Origin: Staphylococcus carnosus
GTDB taxonomy: Bacteria > Bacillota > Bacilli > Staphylococcales > Staphylococcaceae
Assembly (NCBI RefSeq): GCF_900458435.1
Contig: NZ_UHCT01000001.1
Span: 1,860,001-1,924,000, forward strand
Direction: 5' to 3'
DNA: 64,000 bases
Below are positions 1 to 10,330 of the stretch, piece after piece. Below the pieces are notes generated by a model. That model ran no database searches, was not told the DNA's origin, and worked only from the letters and a program-made list of their open reading frames with translations. Position 1 is the stretch's first letter. Each line of letters starts with the position of its first letter. Position numbers and translations under genes: made by a program.

Positions 1-654
1 TCTTCTAAGGAAAAGGAAATTCCATATTGATATTTGTGCAAGAATCCACATTACAATAAAGAATGCATTTACACTTAAAATATCTATCATCGCAATTTCA
101 TGACTTTCAATACGTCCATACAATGCAATTTGTGTGATTAAATAACTGACTCCATATGCAGAAATTATCCACAAATAATGTTCTTTTCTATGATTATGGT
201 TAAGTTCATCTTTATAGACAATATATCCTGTATGCACTATAAATGGTACAACAAAAATAATTGCTGCAAAGCCATATACTTGTGTCATTAAGATAATTGT
301 AATAATAAAGAATAAAATCCCTATAATCAGGAAGAATATTGAAATATCATAATCGTATTTTGTTGTCATGAACAACAAATAACCAATCCATAATAATGCG
401 ATACCAAATACAATAATGAATATGGCACTAAATACTGGGAACTGCCCGATAAATCGACTCATTATCCGGATGATTTCTCCGAAGAATGCATTGATAAAAT
501 CCCACACATTATAAATATGTATATCGACTTTGCTCCCCTTAGCAAGCTTATGAATAAATGATAAATTCAATAAAATTATGATTCCAATGAAAAGTGAAAC
601 AATGCCAATAATCAAACTAAAAATGATCTCAGCGTGCTTCTTTAAATACGACAT
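1..654 (-). CDS. polytopic membrane protein, partial (possible AuxA homologue)
   Basis: Reading the minus strand from the ATG at 654 gives an open frame to the window edge (at least 217 residues), so the C-terminus is missing. The product starts MSYLKKHAEIIFSLIIG and has about six hydrophobic segments separated by short charged loops, with no enzyme motif I recognise. An AGGTGA-like ribosome binding site precedes the ATG. In S. aureus, as I recall, a membrane protein gene on this side of the purine/yko region encodes AuxA, which affects lipoteichoic acid stability. Position and topology fit, but I cannot verify the homology from sequence alone. It is divergent from the riboswitch-controlled yko operon. 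Confidence 0.6.
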   Translation of the reverse strand, partial: MSYLKKHAEIIFSLIIGIVSLFIGIIILLNLSFIHKLAKGSKVDIHIYNVWDFINAFFGEIIRIMSRFIGQFPVFSAIFIIVFGIALLWIGYLLFMTTKYDYDISIFFLIIGILFFIITIILMTQVYGFAAIIFVVPFIVHTGYIVYKDELNHNHRKEHYLWIISAYGVSYLITQIALYGRIESHEIAMIDILSVNAFFIVMWILAQISIWNFLFLRR

Positions 655-858
655 GTTTTTCACCTCATAGTTATTATATAGGAACATAAGTGTTGTGTCT
701 TTAGTGAATGTAATAAATCATTCTATGGTAGTACATAGTATAAAGGAATTGATGTCTACTCTCAATCGGTTAATACCCTATTTAATACTGAAAATGCTTT
801 TTAAGTAAAATCGTTTGAAGATATTGCAATACAAAGATTGAACGTACCTGAAATCATC

Positions 859-887
859 TTGACAATCCTGTATAAAAAGCATACATT
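859..887 (+). promoter_or_regulatory. promoter of the TPP-riboswitch/ykoEDC operon
   Basis: TTGACA at 859-864, a 17-bp spacer, then TACATT at 882-887. It lies about 25 bp upstream of the riboswitch aptamer, as expected for a sigma-A promoter reading into it. The stretch 655-858 shows no gene. Confidence 0.6.
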
Positions 888-907
888 TATTATAAATCAA
901 TATAGAA

Positions 908-998
908 AGCACTAGGGGTGTTTCGTAACTGAGATGAAGCAGTTTTGCTTCAAACCCTTCGAACCTGATCTAGCTTAGACTAGCGTAGGAAAGTGTAG
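908..998 (+). ncRNA. TPP (THI-box) riboswitch aptamer
   Basis: The conserved thiamine pyrophosphate aptamer elements appear in order: AGGGGTG near 914, CTGAGA near 930, ACCCTTCGAACCTGATCTAG spanning 954-973, and TAGCGTAGGAAAG near 980-993. It lies in the leader of ykoE, so thiamine pyrophosphate probably represses this thiamine-precursor transporter operon. A terminator at 1053-1092 is the likely expression platform. Confidence 0.92.
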
Positions 999-1006
999 GA
1001 TGTCTG

Positions 1007-1092
1007 CCGGCAATATAATAAGGGCTATGCCGGTTTGTTCCGATGCCTATTTCACGCAGCTTGCTAGACAAGTTTGTGTGTTTTTTTATTTT
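1007..1092 (+). terminator. riboswitch expression platform: hairpin plus intrinsic terminator
   Basis: CCGGCA (1007-1012) pairs with TGCCGG (1028-1033). A second hairpin follows, CACGCA (1053-1058) with TGTGTG (1075-1080) and CTTG/CAAG inside, then T7-A-T4. The T tract ends about 20 bases before the ykoE start, so termination here would block the operon. Confidence 0.75.
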
Positions 1093-1111
1093 ATAGGAGG
1101 AATTATTACTT

Positions 1112-1687
1112 GTGTCAAAAGGACTTAAACTTTCAGACATCTTGGTAACTGTATTAATTGCAGTTGTTTTCGCTATCATTTATAACATTTGGAATTTAGT
1201 GTACAAAGCGATGCAAGTGACTGGATTACATCTTGAAGAACTTTCTTATGGTATGTGGTTTGCTGCTGCAGTCGTAGCTTACTTGATTATCCCTAAACCT
1301 GGTATTGCACTACTCGCTGAATTTGCAGCTGGTGCGGGTGAAACAATTGTTATGGGACGATTTGATATTGCAACAATAGTTTATGGATTATTGCAAGGTT
1401 TAGCTTGTGAAATTATTTTTGCGATTTTCCGTTATAAATCACGTACTATAATGGTTGCAATGCTTGCTGGTTTAGCTGCTGCATTAGTTACTTTCCCTAT
1501 TGACTACTACTATGGTTATCTAGGTGAAGTTGCAGGATGGAACTTGTTCCTATATGTATTCTTCCGTTGTATCAGCGGTATTGTACTTGCAGGTCTTTTC
1601 CCTTATTACTTAGTTAAAGCACTCGATAAAACTGGTGTTACGAAATTATTTAGACCAGCTTCTCAAAAAGATTACGATAATTTGTAA
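1112..1687 (+). CDS. ykoE: ECF transporter S component, hydroxymethylpyrimidine/thiamine type (YkoE)
   Basis: This 191-residue, highly hydrophobic protein with five to six membrane segments matches the YkoE family, the substrate-binding S component of an energy-coupling-factor importer. The family is assigned to the thiamine precursor hydroxymethylpyrimidine (thiamine-related uptake from family knowledge). The start is GTG at 1112, preceded by AGGAGG at 1096-1101. The TPP riboswitch directly upstream supports a vitamin B1 role. The ATPase gene begins 12 bases after its stop. The exact substrate cannot be read from sequence. Confidence 0.85.
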   Translation: MSKGLKLSDILVTVLIAVVFAIIYNIWNLVYKAMQVTGLHLEELSYGMWFAAAVVAYLIIPKPGIALLAEFAAGAGETIVMGRFDIATIVYGLLQGLACEIIFAIFRYKSRTIMVAMLAGLAAALVTFPIDYYYGYLGEVAGWNLFLYVFFRCISGIVLAGLFPYYLVKALDKTGVTKLFRPASQKDYDNL

Positions 1688-1699
1688 GGAGATATTACT

Positions 1700-3109
1700 T
1701 TGTTACGCGCAAAAAACTTACGACTCAAATATCCAAATGCACCTGATAAAATATTTGATGGCTTAAATATAGAAATAAAGGATAAACAAAAAGTCTTATT
1801 ATTGGGACCATCAGGATGCGGAAAAAGTACATTATTAAATGTACTAAGCGGAATCGTTCCTAATTTAATAGAATTACCAATGAAATACGATGATTTGGAA
1901 GTTGATTTAAATAGTGGTGTTATTTTCCAAGATCCTGACACTCAATTTTGTATGCCTAAAGTTTATGAAGAACTTGCTTTTGTATTAGAAAATAAACAAG
2001 TTCCTCGTAAAGAAATGGACCAATTAATTTTAAATGCCCTAGCTTCAGTCGATTTAGATGTGGGACCTAAACAAACTGTGCAAAAGCTAAGCGGCGGTAT
2101 GAAACAAAAACTGGCGATTGCCGAAACTGTATTGCAAGAAGCACATACTCTCTTCTTAGATGAACCGACAGCAATGTTAGATGTAGATGCTACAGAAGAT
2201 TTATGGAATCACATTAAAGATATGTGGCAAGATCAAACTGTATTGATTGTCGAACACAAAGTTGAACATATTTGGGAACATATCGACCGAGTAATTTTAA
2301 TGAATTACAATGGCGAAATTATTGCTGATGATACGCCTGAAGTCATCTTGAGCCAACATGAAGCGTTACTGACTGAGTACGGTGTATGGCACCCACATGC
2401 TTGGGATTATGCACCTAAGAGCACTTTAAGTTCCGATACTGAAATCCAAACTAATTTTCAATTTCGTGATGGTGAAATTATTCGTGGCAAAAAATCATTA
2501 ATTCAGATACCAGAATTGGAAATTGGAGCTGGCGAATGGATTACTATAACTGGAAAAAATGGCTCTGGTAAAACAACTTTATTAGAGTCTATGATGCAGT
2601 TGATTAAATATCACGGCAAAATGTCTTATCGTGGTCAGCGTTTACACAAAATTAAAGAAGCTGCTCAGCATATGTATTTGGTTTATCAAAACCCAGAATT
2701 ACAATTCATAACAAACTCTGTCTATGAAGAAATTTTCATTAACTTTAGTGGCGATCATGCAAAAGAAGAAACTGAGAAACTCATTAAAATGCTGAATTTA
2801 GAAGCTGTACGTAATCATCATCCGTTTGAACTTTCAATGGGTCAAAAACGTCGTTTAAGTGTTGCAACTGCATTAAGTTCTCGTGCGGACATCATCTTGT
2901 TAGACGAACCGACTTTTGGTTTAGACAGTCATAATACTTTCAACTTGCTGTCATTGTTTCAAAAACGTGTCGCACAAGGCCAGACTATTGTAATGGTTAC
3001 ACACGACCCTCATATCATTGAACGCTATCCGACAAGACGTATTGAATTGCGGGATCATTTACTAAGTGAAGAACAACTTTTTGAAACGGAAGGTGAACGC
3101 AATGTATGA
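1700..3109 (+). CDS. ykoD: ECF transporter ATPase with two ABC domains (YkoD)
   Basis: A 469-residue protein with two fused ABC ATPase domains. The first has Walker A GPSGCGKST near residue 37, signature LSGG near 137 and Walker B LFLDEP near 156. The second has Walker A GKNGSGKTT near 290, signature LSMGQ near 376 and Walker B ILLDEP near 399. It supplies both ATPase subunits of the ECF module for YkoE and YkoC. The start is TTG at 1700 with AAGGAGA 8 bases upstream. Its last 8 bases overlap the start of ykoC, so the two are translationally linked. Confidence 0.88.
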   Translation: MLRAKNLRLKYPNAPDKIFDGLNIEIKDKQKVLLLGPSGCGKSTLLNVLSGIVPNLIELPMKYDDLEVDLNSGVIFQDPDTQFCMPKVYEELAFVLENKQVPRKEMDQLILNALASVDLDVGPKQTVQKLSGGMKQKLAIAETVLQEAHTLFLDEPTAMLDVDATEDLWNHIKDMWQDQTVLIVEHKVEHIWEHIDRVILMNYNGEIIADDTPEVILSQHEALLTEYGVWHPHAWDYAPKSTLSSDTEIQTNFQFRDGEIIRGKKSLIQIPELEIGAGEWITITGKNGSGKTTLLESMMQLIKYHGKMSYRGQRLHKIKEAAQHMYLVYQNPELQFITNSVYEEIFINFSGDHAKEETEKLIKMLNLEAVRNHHPFELSMGQKRRLSVATALSSRADIILLDEPTFGLDSHNTFNLLSLFQKRVAQGQTIVMVTHDPHIIERYPTRRIELRDHLLSEEQLFETEGERNV

Positions 3110-3896
3110 AGCATGGAAACGATATTTCACCTTCGTTGATAATGTCAATATCATCACGAAATTAGGTTTGGGTGTATTCCTATTCTTCTTCGTTATTTTC
3201 GTACACAATTTTGATGTTATGATTTACTTAACATCATTAATGTTGATATTCTTACTCATTTTCGGAGGAATGAAATTCAAAGTTACAGCTTTATTTGTTG
3301 TATATACTGTAATATTCAGCATTATCTCTGCCCTCTTCATGATTTTCTATGGAGATGGAACACACACACTTTTCAAATTAGGTATTATCAACATCACAAC
3401 TGAAAGTTTAGTCCGTGGTCTGCATTTATCAATGCGTACAGATACGGTTACATTCTTTGGAATCGTTATGGCTTTTACTTCTCAGATTGTTATGATTTTT
3501 TATAGCTTAATGCAGCATTTAAAAGTTAAACCAAAAGTAGCTTATGCATTTATGGCAGCGATTCGTATGGTACCGCTTATTATTTCATCATTCGTTCAAT
3601 TACGTAAGTCTTTAAAAATGCGTTATCAAATGGTGGATAAATCGAATTATCGTGGATTTGCGCGAATGAAACACTTAATTATTCCGCTACTAAGCCAAAA
3701 TATTCGTAAAGCGCATCAGCTCTCAGTTGCTATGGAGAAAAAAGGATTTAAAGATGGACCGAGAACTTACTATTATTATGCACCATTCAGTTATCGCGAT
3801 ATCCTCTTTATCCTGCTGTTTGCGGCAATCTTAATTATTGCTGTATTATTAGCACATTATTTACCTATTACAGGAATAACAGACGTGCGTGGTTGA
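3102..3896 (+). CDS. ykoC: ECF transporter T component (YkoC)
   Basis: The start was set to ATG 3102, inside the end of ykoD and preceded by GGAAGGTGAA; the open frame extends upstream to 3066 without a good ribosome binding site. The 264-residue product has four to five membrane helices and the cytoplasmic coupling segment typical of EcfT proteins, including an arginine-rich AIRMVPLIISSFVQLRKSLK near residues 156-175 and AMEKKGFKDGPR near 212. It couples the YkoD ATPases to YkoE. It is the last gene of the riboswitch operon and is followed by a terminator at 3993-4036. Confidence 0.85.
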   Translation: MYEAWKRYFTFVDNVNIITKLGLGVFLFFFVIFVHNFDVMIYLTSLMLIFLLIFGGMKFKVTALFVVYTVIFSIISALFMIFYGDGTHTLFKLGIINITTESLVRGLHLSMRTDTVTFFGIVMAFTSQIVMIFYSLMQHLKVKPKVAYAFMAAIRMVPLIISSFVQLRKSLKMRYQMVDKSNYRGFARMKHLIIPLLSQNIRKAHQLSVAMEKKGFKDGPRTYYYYAPFSYRDILFILLFAAILIIAVLLAHYLPITGITDVRG

Positions 3897-3992
3897 CGTA
3901 TTCAAAACTTTTCCTTACAATGCATATCTGGGTTGTGGTAGTCGAGCTGCAACCCAACCAATTTTACATTTTCATTCATCCATATCTTTTCC

Positions 3993-4036
3993 AGCAGTGA
4001 GCGGTTACCGATTCAGCCGTTTACTGCTAATTTTTT
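3993..4036 (+). terminator. terminator of ykoEDC
   Basis: A 12-bp stem from AGCAGTGAGCGG (3993-4004), pairing with CCGTTTACTGCT with two G-T pairs, is followed by AATTTTTT. Confidence 0.8.
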
Positions 4037-4121
4037 ACCTTAAAATAATTAAAAGTATCATGCAATTAATGCTATAATAAATATATACTGAATATTCGCA
4101 CATAAACTGGAGGATTTCATT

Positions 4122-4346
4122 ATGAAAAAGAGAAACGACGCATATGATAAGGGCTATCAGCAAGCCGCTAAAGAAATTGACACTATGGCAAAATTAAAAA
4201 ATAAAAAGAGACGCTTAAATCGTTATATTGAAAAACGTAAAAGAGCATGGAAATGGCGTCAATTATTCAATAAACATAGCTCTCGTTTTATCGCGGGGTA
4301 TAAACAAGCTTATATCGACATGGCTAAATCTATTCCCGAAGAATAA
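4122..4346 (+). CDS. small basic protein of unknown function
   Basis: A 74-residue, lysine/arginine-rich protein beginning MKKRNDAYDKGYQQAAKEI, with a GYxQA-type motif repeated near the end (GYKQAYIDMAK). The ATG at 4122 follows a CTGGAGGA ribosome binding site, and a -10-like TATAAT lies at 4073-4078. It sits between ykoC and purD, both with their own terminators, so it is probably monocistronic. The positive charge suggests nucleic-acid or membrane-surface contact, but I do not recognise the family. Confidence 0.7.
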   Translation: MKKRNDAYDKGYQQAAKEIDTMAKLKNKKRRLNRYIEKRKRAWKWRQLFNKHSSRFIAGYKQAYIDMAKSIPEE

Positions 4347-4398
4347 CTTAAAACATGCTTTCTATAGAATTTTAAAATCTACATTCTTAAAACTAAAT

Positions 4399-4455
4399 GA
4401 AAAAGTGCCCTATTATCTAAACAATTGTATTTAGAATTAATAGAGCACTTTTCTA
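4399..4455 (+). terminator. terminator after the 74-residue protein gene
   Basis: A long imperfect hairpin: AAAAGTGC pairs with GCACTTTT at the base, and CTATTA..CTAAA with TTTAG..TAATAG above it. Confidence 0.7.
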
Positions 4456-4498
4456 TATTGTTGTCATTTTCTTATATCAACATATAATTCTGTTTAAT

Positions 4499-4535
4499 AA
4501 AAAATGAGATACCTTAAAAGGCATCTCATTTTTAT
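4499..4535 (-). terminator. terminator of the purine operon
   Basis: AAAATGAGATACCTT pairs with AAGGCATCTCATTTT just beyond the purD stop. Read on the minus strand the hairpin ends in a T tract. Confidence 0.8.
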
Positions 4536-5783
4536 TTATGCTTCATGTTTGATCGCTTTATCGCTGATATCACGACGGTAGAATAAACCTTCGCTATCAA
4601 TTCCATCAGCCTTTTTATAAGCATTCGATTTAGCTTCACTAACAGTTTTGCCTTCGCCGATAACTAAGATAACACGTCCTCCGGAAGTAACATAATCATC
4701 GTCTTCTTTTTTCAAGCCGCTGACAAATGTTTGACCGTCTAAATCAAAGCCACTGACTTTAACACCTTTTTCATAAGATCCAGGATAGCCTTTAGATGCA
4801 AGCATAACTCCTACAACCGCTTCATCTTTCCATTTGTACTCAATTGGCTTACGTTCTTCTAAGTCTAAGATATGCTGCATCAAATCACTCTCTAAGCGTG
4901 TCAATAACACTTGTGCTTCCGGATCACCGAAACGCGCATTAAATTCAATGACTTTAGGTCCTTCGTCAGTTAAAATTGCACCTATATATAACACACCGAA
5001 GAATGGATAACCTTCTTCTTGCATCGCTTTCGCAATAGGTTGTGCAATTTCAGCATTCGTACGTTCTAATACATCTTCAGAAATGTGCGGTACAGGACAA
5101 TATGCACCCATACCTCCTGTATTAGGTCCTTTGTCGCCATCAAATGCACGCTTGTGGTCTTGTGCAATCGTATCAAAAGGTACAGCGTAATCACCATTAA
5201 CAAATGTCATTACAGAGTACTCTTCACCTTCTAAAAACTCTTCAAAAACAACTTTTCCATTCTCTTCTGGATATAGTGTTTCAACCGCTTCTTTAGCTTC
5301 TTCACGTGTCATCGCAATAATAACACCTTTACCGGCAGCTAAGCCGTCTTTTTTCAAGACAACAGGAATCTTACAGTCTTCAACATATTTTAAAGCTTCA
5401 GACTTAGAATCTACTTCTACATATTCTGCAGTTGGAATACCATATTTTTCCATAATACGTTTTGCAAATGATTTAGAACCTTCAATTTGCGCTGCTTTTT
5501 CACCTGGTCCGAAGACTTTAACACCTGCTTGGCGTAATTTATCTCCTAAACCTTCAGTTAATGGTTGTTCTGGTCCTACTACCGTCCATTCAACATCATG
5601 GGCTTTTGCAAATTCAACAATTTCATCATGGGCTGTTTCAGCAATTTCACTATGCACTTCTGCCACATTTTCCATCGCCGCATTACCTGGAATTGCGAAC
5701 ACTTGATCTACGAGTTCAGATTGATTTAATTTATGCGCAAGGACATGTTCTCTGCCCCCGCCGCCGATTACTAATACTTTCAT
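4536..5783 (-). CDS. purD: phosphoribosylamine-glycine ligase (GAR synthetase)
   Basis: PurD joins glycine to 5-phosphoribosylamine using ATP, the second step of de novo purine synthesis. The 415-residue product has the N-terminal GGGGREH loop (residues 7-13), an ATP-grasp core with [14 protein letters not shown] near 140, and the [12 protein letters not shown] metal/ATP motif near 283. Length is normal for the family. It is the last of the eleven pur genes, 24 bases after purH, with its own ribosome binding site and a terminator immediately after. Confidence 0.97.
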   Translation of the reverse strand: MKVLVIGGGGREHVLAHKLNQSELVDQVFAIPGNAAMENVAEVHSEIAETAHDEIVEFAKAHDVEWTVVGPEQPLTEGLGDKLRQAGVKVFGPGEKAAQIEGSKSFAKRIMEKYGIPTAEYVEVDSKSEALKYVEDCKIPVVLKKDGLAAGKGVIIAMTREEAKEAVETLYPEENGKVVFEEFLEGEEYSVMTFVNGDYAVPFDTIAQDHKRAFDGDKGPNTGGMGAYCPVPHISEDVLERTNAEIAQPIAKAMQEEGYPFFGVLYIGAILTDEGPKVIEFNARFGDPEAQVLLTRLESDLMQHILDLEERKPIEYKWKDEAVVGVMLASKGYPGSYEKGVKVSGFDLDGQTFVSGLKKEDDDYVTSGGRVILVIGEGKTVSEAKSNAYKKADGIDSEGLFYRRDISDKAIKHEA

Positions 5784-5807
5784 CTTAAGCTTAAACCTCC
5801 TGATACC

Positions 5808-7286
5808 TTAATGTTTGAAGTGGCGTACACCTGTCATTACCATTGCAATGCCATGTTTGTCTGCCATATCAATAGAGTCTTGGTCTTTAATAGATCCGCC
5901 TGGTTGGATAATTGCTTTAATACCTGCTTTAGCTGCAAGTTCTACAGTATCGTCCATTGGGAAGAAACCATCAGAAACAAGTGCTACATTGTCATTAATT
6001 TCAATCGCACGTTCAATTGCGATTTCAGCTGAACCTACGCGATTCATTTGACCTGCACCAATACCAACTGTTTGATGATCATTACTTAAAATGATGGCAT
6101 TACTTTTTACTGAAGGAACTACTTTCCAGCCTAATTCCATAGCTTTCCATTGTTCTTCAGTCGGTTCTGCTTTAGTCACTACTTTCATATCGTCACGAGA
6201 AATTGTTTTTGTATCTTTGTCTTGTACTAAATAACCGCCAGATACAGATACATATTCTTTCTCATCGTGGTCTACTGTCATTTCAACTTCTAGCAAACGA
6301 ATATTTTTCTTTTTAGTCAATACTTCTAAAGCTTCTTCAGTAAATGAAGGAGCAATAACTACTTCTAAAAAGATTGAATGTAACTTTTCAGCAAGTTCTT
6401 TTGTAACAGGTCGATTCACTGCTACAATACCGCCGAAGATAGATTGGCTGTCTGCATCATATGCATTTTGGAATGCTTCTTCGATAGAAGACCCTACACC
6501 TACACCGCAAGGGTTCATATGTTTTACTGCAACAGCAGCAGGTTCTTCAAACTTCTTAGCTAAAGCTAGTGTTGCATCAGCATCTTTAATATTATTAAAG
6601 CTTAATTGTTTACCATGTAATTGTTTTGCACCTGCAATCGTATTCGGTGCATCAGAAGTACGTACAAAGTAAGCATCTTGCTGTGGATTTTCACCATAAC
6701 GTAAAGGTTCTTTATTTTCTTTAAAGAAGTTCACAATCGCATTGTCATAGTCATTTGTATGTTCAAACACTTTAATCATTAATGATTTGCGGAATGTTTC
6801 ATCTAAAGAGTCATTTTTAATATGTTCAATCACTTCATCATAGTCGGAAGGATCAACAATAGTTGTGACATGTTTGAAGTTTTTAGCAGCTGCACGCAAC
6901 ATAGTAGGTCCGCCGATATCGATGTTTTCAATCGCATCCATTTCTGTTACATCTGGATTAGCAACTGTTTCTTTAAAAGGATATAAATTTACAACAACTA
7001 TATCAATTAAATCAATCCCTTTATCTTTCAACTGTTGTAAATGTTCTGGTTTATCTCTATCCGCTAAAATACCTCCGTGCACTGCAGGATGTAATGTTTT
7101 AACGCGTCCATCCATGATTTCATCAAATTGTGTTAAATCTGATACTGATTTAACTGGCACCCCTGCTTCGTCTAGCGCACGTTTTGTACCACCAGTTGAG
7201 TATAATTCATAATCTAAACCAACTAATGATTTGGCAAAGTCTACAATTCCACTTTTATCTGAAACACTTAAAATAACTTTTTTCAT
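5808..7286 (-). CDS. purH: bifunctional AICAR formyltransferase / IMP cyclohydrolase
   Basis: PurH catalyses the last two steps to IMP. The 492-residue product has an N-terminal MGS-like cyclohydrolase domain (starting [17 protein letters not shown]) and a C-terminal transformylase domain with the catalytic KHMNPCG motif near residue 256 and the terminal GVRHFKH. It lies 17 bases after purN and 24 before purD. Nothing looks broken. Confidence 0.97.
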   Translation of the reverse strand: MKKVILSVSDKSGIVDFAKSLVGLDYELYSTGGTKRALDEAGVPVKSVSDLTQFDEIMDGRVKTLHPAVHGGILADRDKPEHLQQLKDKGIDLIDIVVVNLYPFKETVANPDVTEMDAIENIDIGGPTMLRAAAKNFKHVTTIVDPSDYDEVIEHIKNDSLDETFRKSLMIKVFEHTNDYDNAIVNFFKENKEPLRYGENPQQDAYFVRTSDAPNTIAGAKQLHGKQLSFNNIKDADATLALAKKFEEPAAVAVKHMNPCGVGVGSSIEEAFQNAYDADSQSIFGGIVAVNRPVTKELAEKLHSIFLEVVIAPSFTEEALEVLTKKKNIRLLEVEMTVDHDEKEYVSVSGGYLVQDKDTKTISRDDMKVVTKAEPTEEQWKAMELGWKVVPSVKSNAIILSNDHQTVGIGAGQMNRVGSAEIAIERAIEINDNVALVSDGFFPMDDTVELAAKAGIKAIIQPGGSIKDQDSIDMADKHGIAMVMTGVRHFKH

Positions 7287-7303
7287 TTTAAAAATAGCCC
7301 CTC

Positions 7304-7870
7304 TTATCGAATAATGTTCGCAATTACTTTAGGATATAATTCATATTCTAAATGCTTAATGCGGTCTTCAAGTTGTTCTTTTGTATCATCTGGGTAGATG
7401 TCACATTGGCTTTGCTCGATAATTTCGCCAGTATCCATACCGCTATCAACAAAATGCACTGTTGTACCTGTGACTTTATCTCCACTTTCATATGCTTGTC
7501 CAATAGCATCAATGCCTTTGTATTTCGGCAATAGCGCAGGATGAATATTTAAAATACGTCTTTCGTATGCATCTAATAAATCCGCACCGATTAAACGCAT
7601 ATATCCTGCAAGTACAATCCATTCCACATCTTCTTCTTTTAAAAGTTTAAGCAATTGCTGCTCATATTCTTTTTTAGAATTGAAAGTTTTAGGTAATGTG
7701 ATATGAACCGGAATATCTAATTTTTCAGCACGTTGAATTGCATAAGCATCATCATGATCTACATATAATGCAGTTATTTCGATATTATTCAATCGACCGT
7801 CTTGTACACGTTGTGCGATATTTTCAAAGTTGCTTCCAGAACCTGAGGCAAAAACTGCTACTTTAGTCAC
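7304..7870 (-). CDS. purN: phosphoribosylglycinamide formyltransferase (GART)
   Basis: PurN transfers a formyl group from 10-formyl-tetrahydrofolate to GAR. The 188-residue product has the phosphate loop ASGSGSNFE (residues 8-16), the catalytic [12 protein letters not shown] segment near 105-116 and the conserved Asp of [11 protein letters not shown]. It starts with GTG at 7870, whose codon overlaps the purM stop by 4 bases, implying coupled translation. The formyl donor depends on the C1 pool fed by FolD, encoded divergently at the operon head. Confidence 0.97.
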   Translation of the reverse strand: MTKVAVFASGSGSNFENIAQRVQDGRLNNIEITALYVDHDDAYAIQRAEKLDIPVHITLPKTFNSKKEYEQQLLKLLKEEDVEWIVLAGYMRLIGADLLDAYERRILNIHPALLPKYKGIDAIGQAYESGDKVTGTTVHFVDSGMDTGEIIEQSQCDIYPDDTKEQLEDRIKHLEYELYPKVIANIIR

Positions 7871-8904
7871 GCTTTAACCCCCGTTAATACAATCGGTTCG
7901 TCGCTCGCTTCAGTAATTTTACCAATTTGGTAAGCATCAACATTTTGTTCTTTTAAAATACTCAATGTTTTTTCAGCTTCTGCTTCATCAACTACTAATG
8001 TAAAGCCGATACCCATATTGAAAATGTTATACATTTCTTCAGTTTCAATGTTGCCTTCTTTTTGCAACCAATCAAAAACAGCTGGTGTCGGGAAGGATTG
8101 AACATCGATTTCAGCTGTAACACCTTCAGGCAATGCACGTGGAATATTTTCATAGAATCCGCCGCCAGTGATATGAGTCATCGCATACAATTTCACTTGT
8201 TCTTTCACTGCTAAAACAGGTTTAACATAAAGACGTGTCGGTTCTAAGAATGTGTCTAAATAAGATTTACCATTTTCAAACTCTGCATTAAGATCAACTT
8301 CAGAGGCTTTAATCAAATGACGTACAAGACTGTAACCATTTGAGTGAATACCGCTTGAAGCAAGTCCAATAATCACTTGTCCTGGTTTTACAGTTGATCC
8401 ATCGATATAATCGTCTTTTTCAACTGCACCAACCGCAAAGCCTGCTAAATCATATTCACCTTCATGATACATTTCGCCCATTTCAGCAGTTTCACCGCCG
8501 ATTAAAGCCGTGTTAGTTTCTTCACAGCCATCGCTGACACCTTTAACGATTTGTTCAATCACTTCAGGTACCACTTTATTCGTTGCAATATAGTCTAAGA
8601 AATAAAGCGGTTCAGCTCCTGTTGTTAAAATATCATTCACACACATTGCAACAGCATCGATACCGATTGTGTCATGTTTATCATGATCAATCGCAAGTTT
8701 TAATTTAGTTCCGACACCATCTGTACCTGAAACTAAAACAGGTTTCTGCATGTTTAATTGTGATAAATCAAACGCTGCGCCGAAACCTCCTAAACCGCCT
8801 AGAACTTCTTTGCGCATTGTACGTTGTACATGACTTTTCATACGTTCTACCGCTTCGTAACCTGCATGAATATCTACACCTGCATTTTTATATGACTCTG
8901 CCAC
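7867..8904 (-). CDS. purM: phosphoribosylformylglycinamidine cyclo-ligase (AIR synthetase)
   Basis: PurM closes the imidazole ring to give AIR, using ATP. The 345-residue product has the family's glycine-rich [10 protein letters not shown] (near 36-45) and [10 protein letters not shown] (near 59-68) motifs and the [13 protein letters not shown] motif near 240. The start is GTG at 8904 with GAGGAG about 10 bases upstream. It begins 4 bases after purF ends and overlaps purN by 4 bases. Confidence 0.97.
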   Translation of the reverse strand: MAESYKNAGVDIHAGYEAVERMKSHVQRTMRKEVLGGLGGFGAAFDLSQLNMQKPVLVSGTDGVGTKLKLAIDHDKHDTIGIDAVAMCVNDILTTGAEPLYFLDYIATNKVVPEVIEQIVKGVSDGCEETNTALIGGETAEMGEMYHEGEYDLAGFAVGAVEKDDYIDGSTVKPGQVIIGLASSGIHSNGYSLVRHLIKASEVDLNAEFENGKSYLDTFLEPTRLYVKPVLAVKEQVKLYAMTHITGGGFYENIPRALPEGVTAEIDVQSFPTPAVFDWLQKEGNIETEEMYNIFNMGIGFTLVVDEAEAEKTLSILKEQNVDAYQIGKITEASDEPIVLTGVKA

Positions 8905-8908
8905 AGAT

Positions 8909-10330
8909 TTACACTCCTCTTCTCTTAAGTTCTTTTACTTCTGGTAATTGATGATCGACAATTTCGATTGGATAATTTCCTGTAAAGCAAGCATCACATT
9001 CGCCTTTTGAATCAAACTCACGAAATACTTCATGCATGCCTTCTACTGAAAGATACGTTAGAGAATCCGCACCAATCATTTCTTTCATTTCTTCAACTGT
9101 ATGTTGTGCTGCCATTAATTCAGCATGCGTAGAAACGTCGATACCGTAATAGCATGGATCTACTAAAGGTGGTGATGAAATACCCATGTGTACTTCTTTT
9201 GCACCTGCTGATTTTAAAGCTTTTACAATGTACTTACTTGTTGTACCACGTACAATAGAGTCATCGATTACAACAACGCGTTTTCCTTCAATCACGTCTC
9301 TGATTGGTGAATGTTTCATGCGTACTTGTTTTTCACGCACACTTTGATCTGGTGTAATAAACGTACGTCCGATATAACGGTTCTTTAATAGTCCTTGCTC
9401 ATTCGGAATACCTGTATACTCTGAAAAGCCTTTAGCTGCTTGTAAAGAAGAATCAGGGACACCGATGACGATGTCAGCTTCAATACCCATTTCACTCGCA
9501 AGTTTTTTCCCTAAAGCTTTACGTACATTGTATATAGAGTGTTTATGGAATTCTGAATCGGGACGTGCAAAGTAAACATATTCCATCGAACACATATTAT
9601 GATTGATATTTGTTGAATAATAATCATAATCGATATCATTTTCACCACTGAAAGTAATCAATTCACCTGGTTCGATATCTCGAATATAAGTAGCACCGAT
9701 TGCTTGAAACGCACAAGTTTCACTTGCGACACAATATGCACCGTCTACTTCACCTAACATCAAAGGACGTACACCATTGTTGTCTCTTACTGCTGCTAAT
9801 TGGTTCGTATTCAGCATGACACAGCTGAATGCACCTTTAACTTGATTTAATGCCGCTTTTTGATTGGTTTTAATGTTTGGTGATTTCCCTCTAATCAACA
9901 AATGTGCCAGCACTTCTGAATCACTTGTTGTTTGGAATACACTGCCTTCTGATTCTAAGGCATGGCGAATTTGAACTGCATTCGTCAAATTACCATTATG
10001 CGCTAATCCTAAATCACCTTTTGAATGTTTGAATAAGAATGGTTGTACGTTGGCAATCTCGCTAGCTCCTGTTGTCGCATAACGCACATGTCCAATTGCA
10101 TTTTGAAAACCTTGCAATGATTCTAATTGTGCATCTGAAATTGCTTCAGTTAACAAACCCATGCCACGTGCGCCAAACAGCGATTCGCCGTTTGAACACA
10201 CGATACCAGCACCTTCTTGCCCACGATGCTGCAAGCTGTGCAACGCCATGTAAGTTAGTGTAGCTGCATGAGGATGATTCCATATTCCAAAGACTCCACA
10301 TTCTTCATTTAATCCGCGGATGTCATACAT
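8909..10330 (-). CDS. purF: amidophosphoribosyltransferase (glutamine PRPP amidotransferase)
   Basis: PurF commits PRPP to purine synthesis. I place the start at ATG 10330, not the upstream in-frame ATG at 10351. This gives the short propeptide [10 protein letters not shown] before Cys11, the expected N-terminal nucleophile after self-cleavage, and leaves AAGGAG upstream. The N-terminal half is the Ntn glutaminase domain. The C-terminal half is the phosphoribosyltransferase, with [14 protein letters not shown] near 345. Cys residues in MCSMEY, DPCYYG and CDAC match the four 4Fe-4S ligands of Bacillus-type PurF. Its first 22 bases lie inside the end of purL. Confidence 0.95.
   Translation of the reverse strand: MYDIRGLNEECGVFGIWNHPHAATLTYMALHSLQHRGQEGAGIVCSNGESLFGARGMGLLTEAISDAQLESLQGFQNAIGHVRYATTGASEIANVQPFLFKHSKGDLGLAHNGNLTNAVQIRHALESEGSVFQTTSDSEVLAHLLIRGKSPNIKTNQKAALNQVKGAFSCVMLNTNQLAAVRDNNGVRPLMLGEVDGAYCVASETCAFQAIGATYIRDIEPGELITFSGENDIDYDYYSTNINHNMCSMEYVYFARPDSEFHKHSIYNVRKALGKKLASEMGIEADIVIGVPDSSLQAAKGFSEYTGIPNEQGLLKNRYIGRTFITPDQSVREKQVRMKHSPIRDVIEGKRVVVIDDSIVRGTTSKYIVKALKSAGAKEVHMGISSPPLVDPCYYGIDVSTHAELMAAQHTVEEMKEMIGADSLTYLSVEGMHEVFREFDSKGECDACFTGNYPIEIVDHQLPEVKELKRRGV

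Noticed and set aside
3889..4077. 62-residue + strand ORF after ykoC
   Set aside because: It overlaps the ykoC stop, runs through the operon terminator and has no ribosome binding site.
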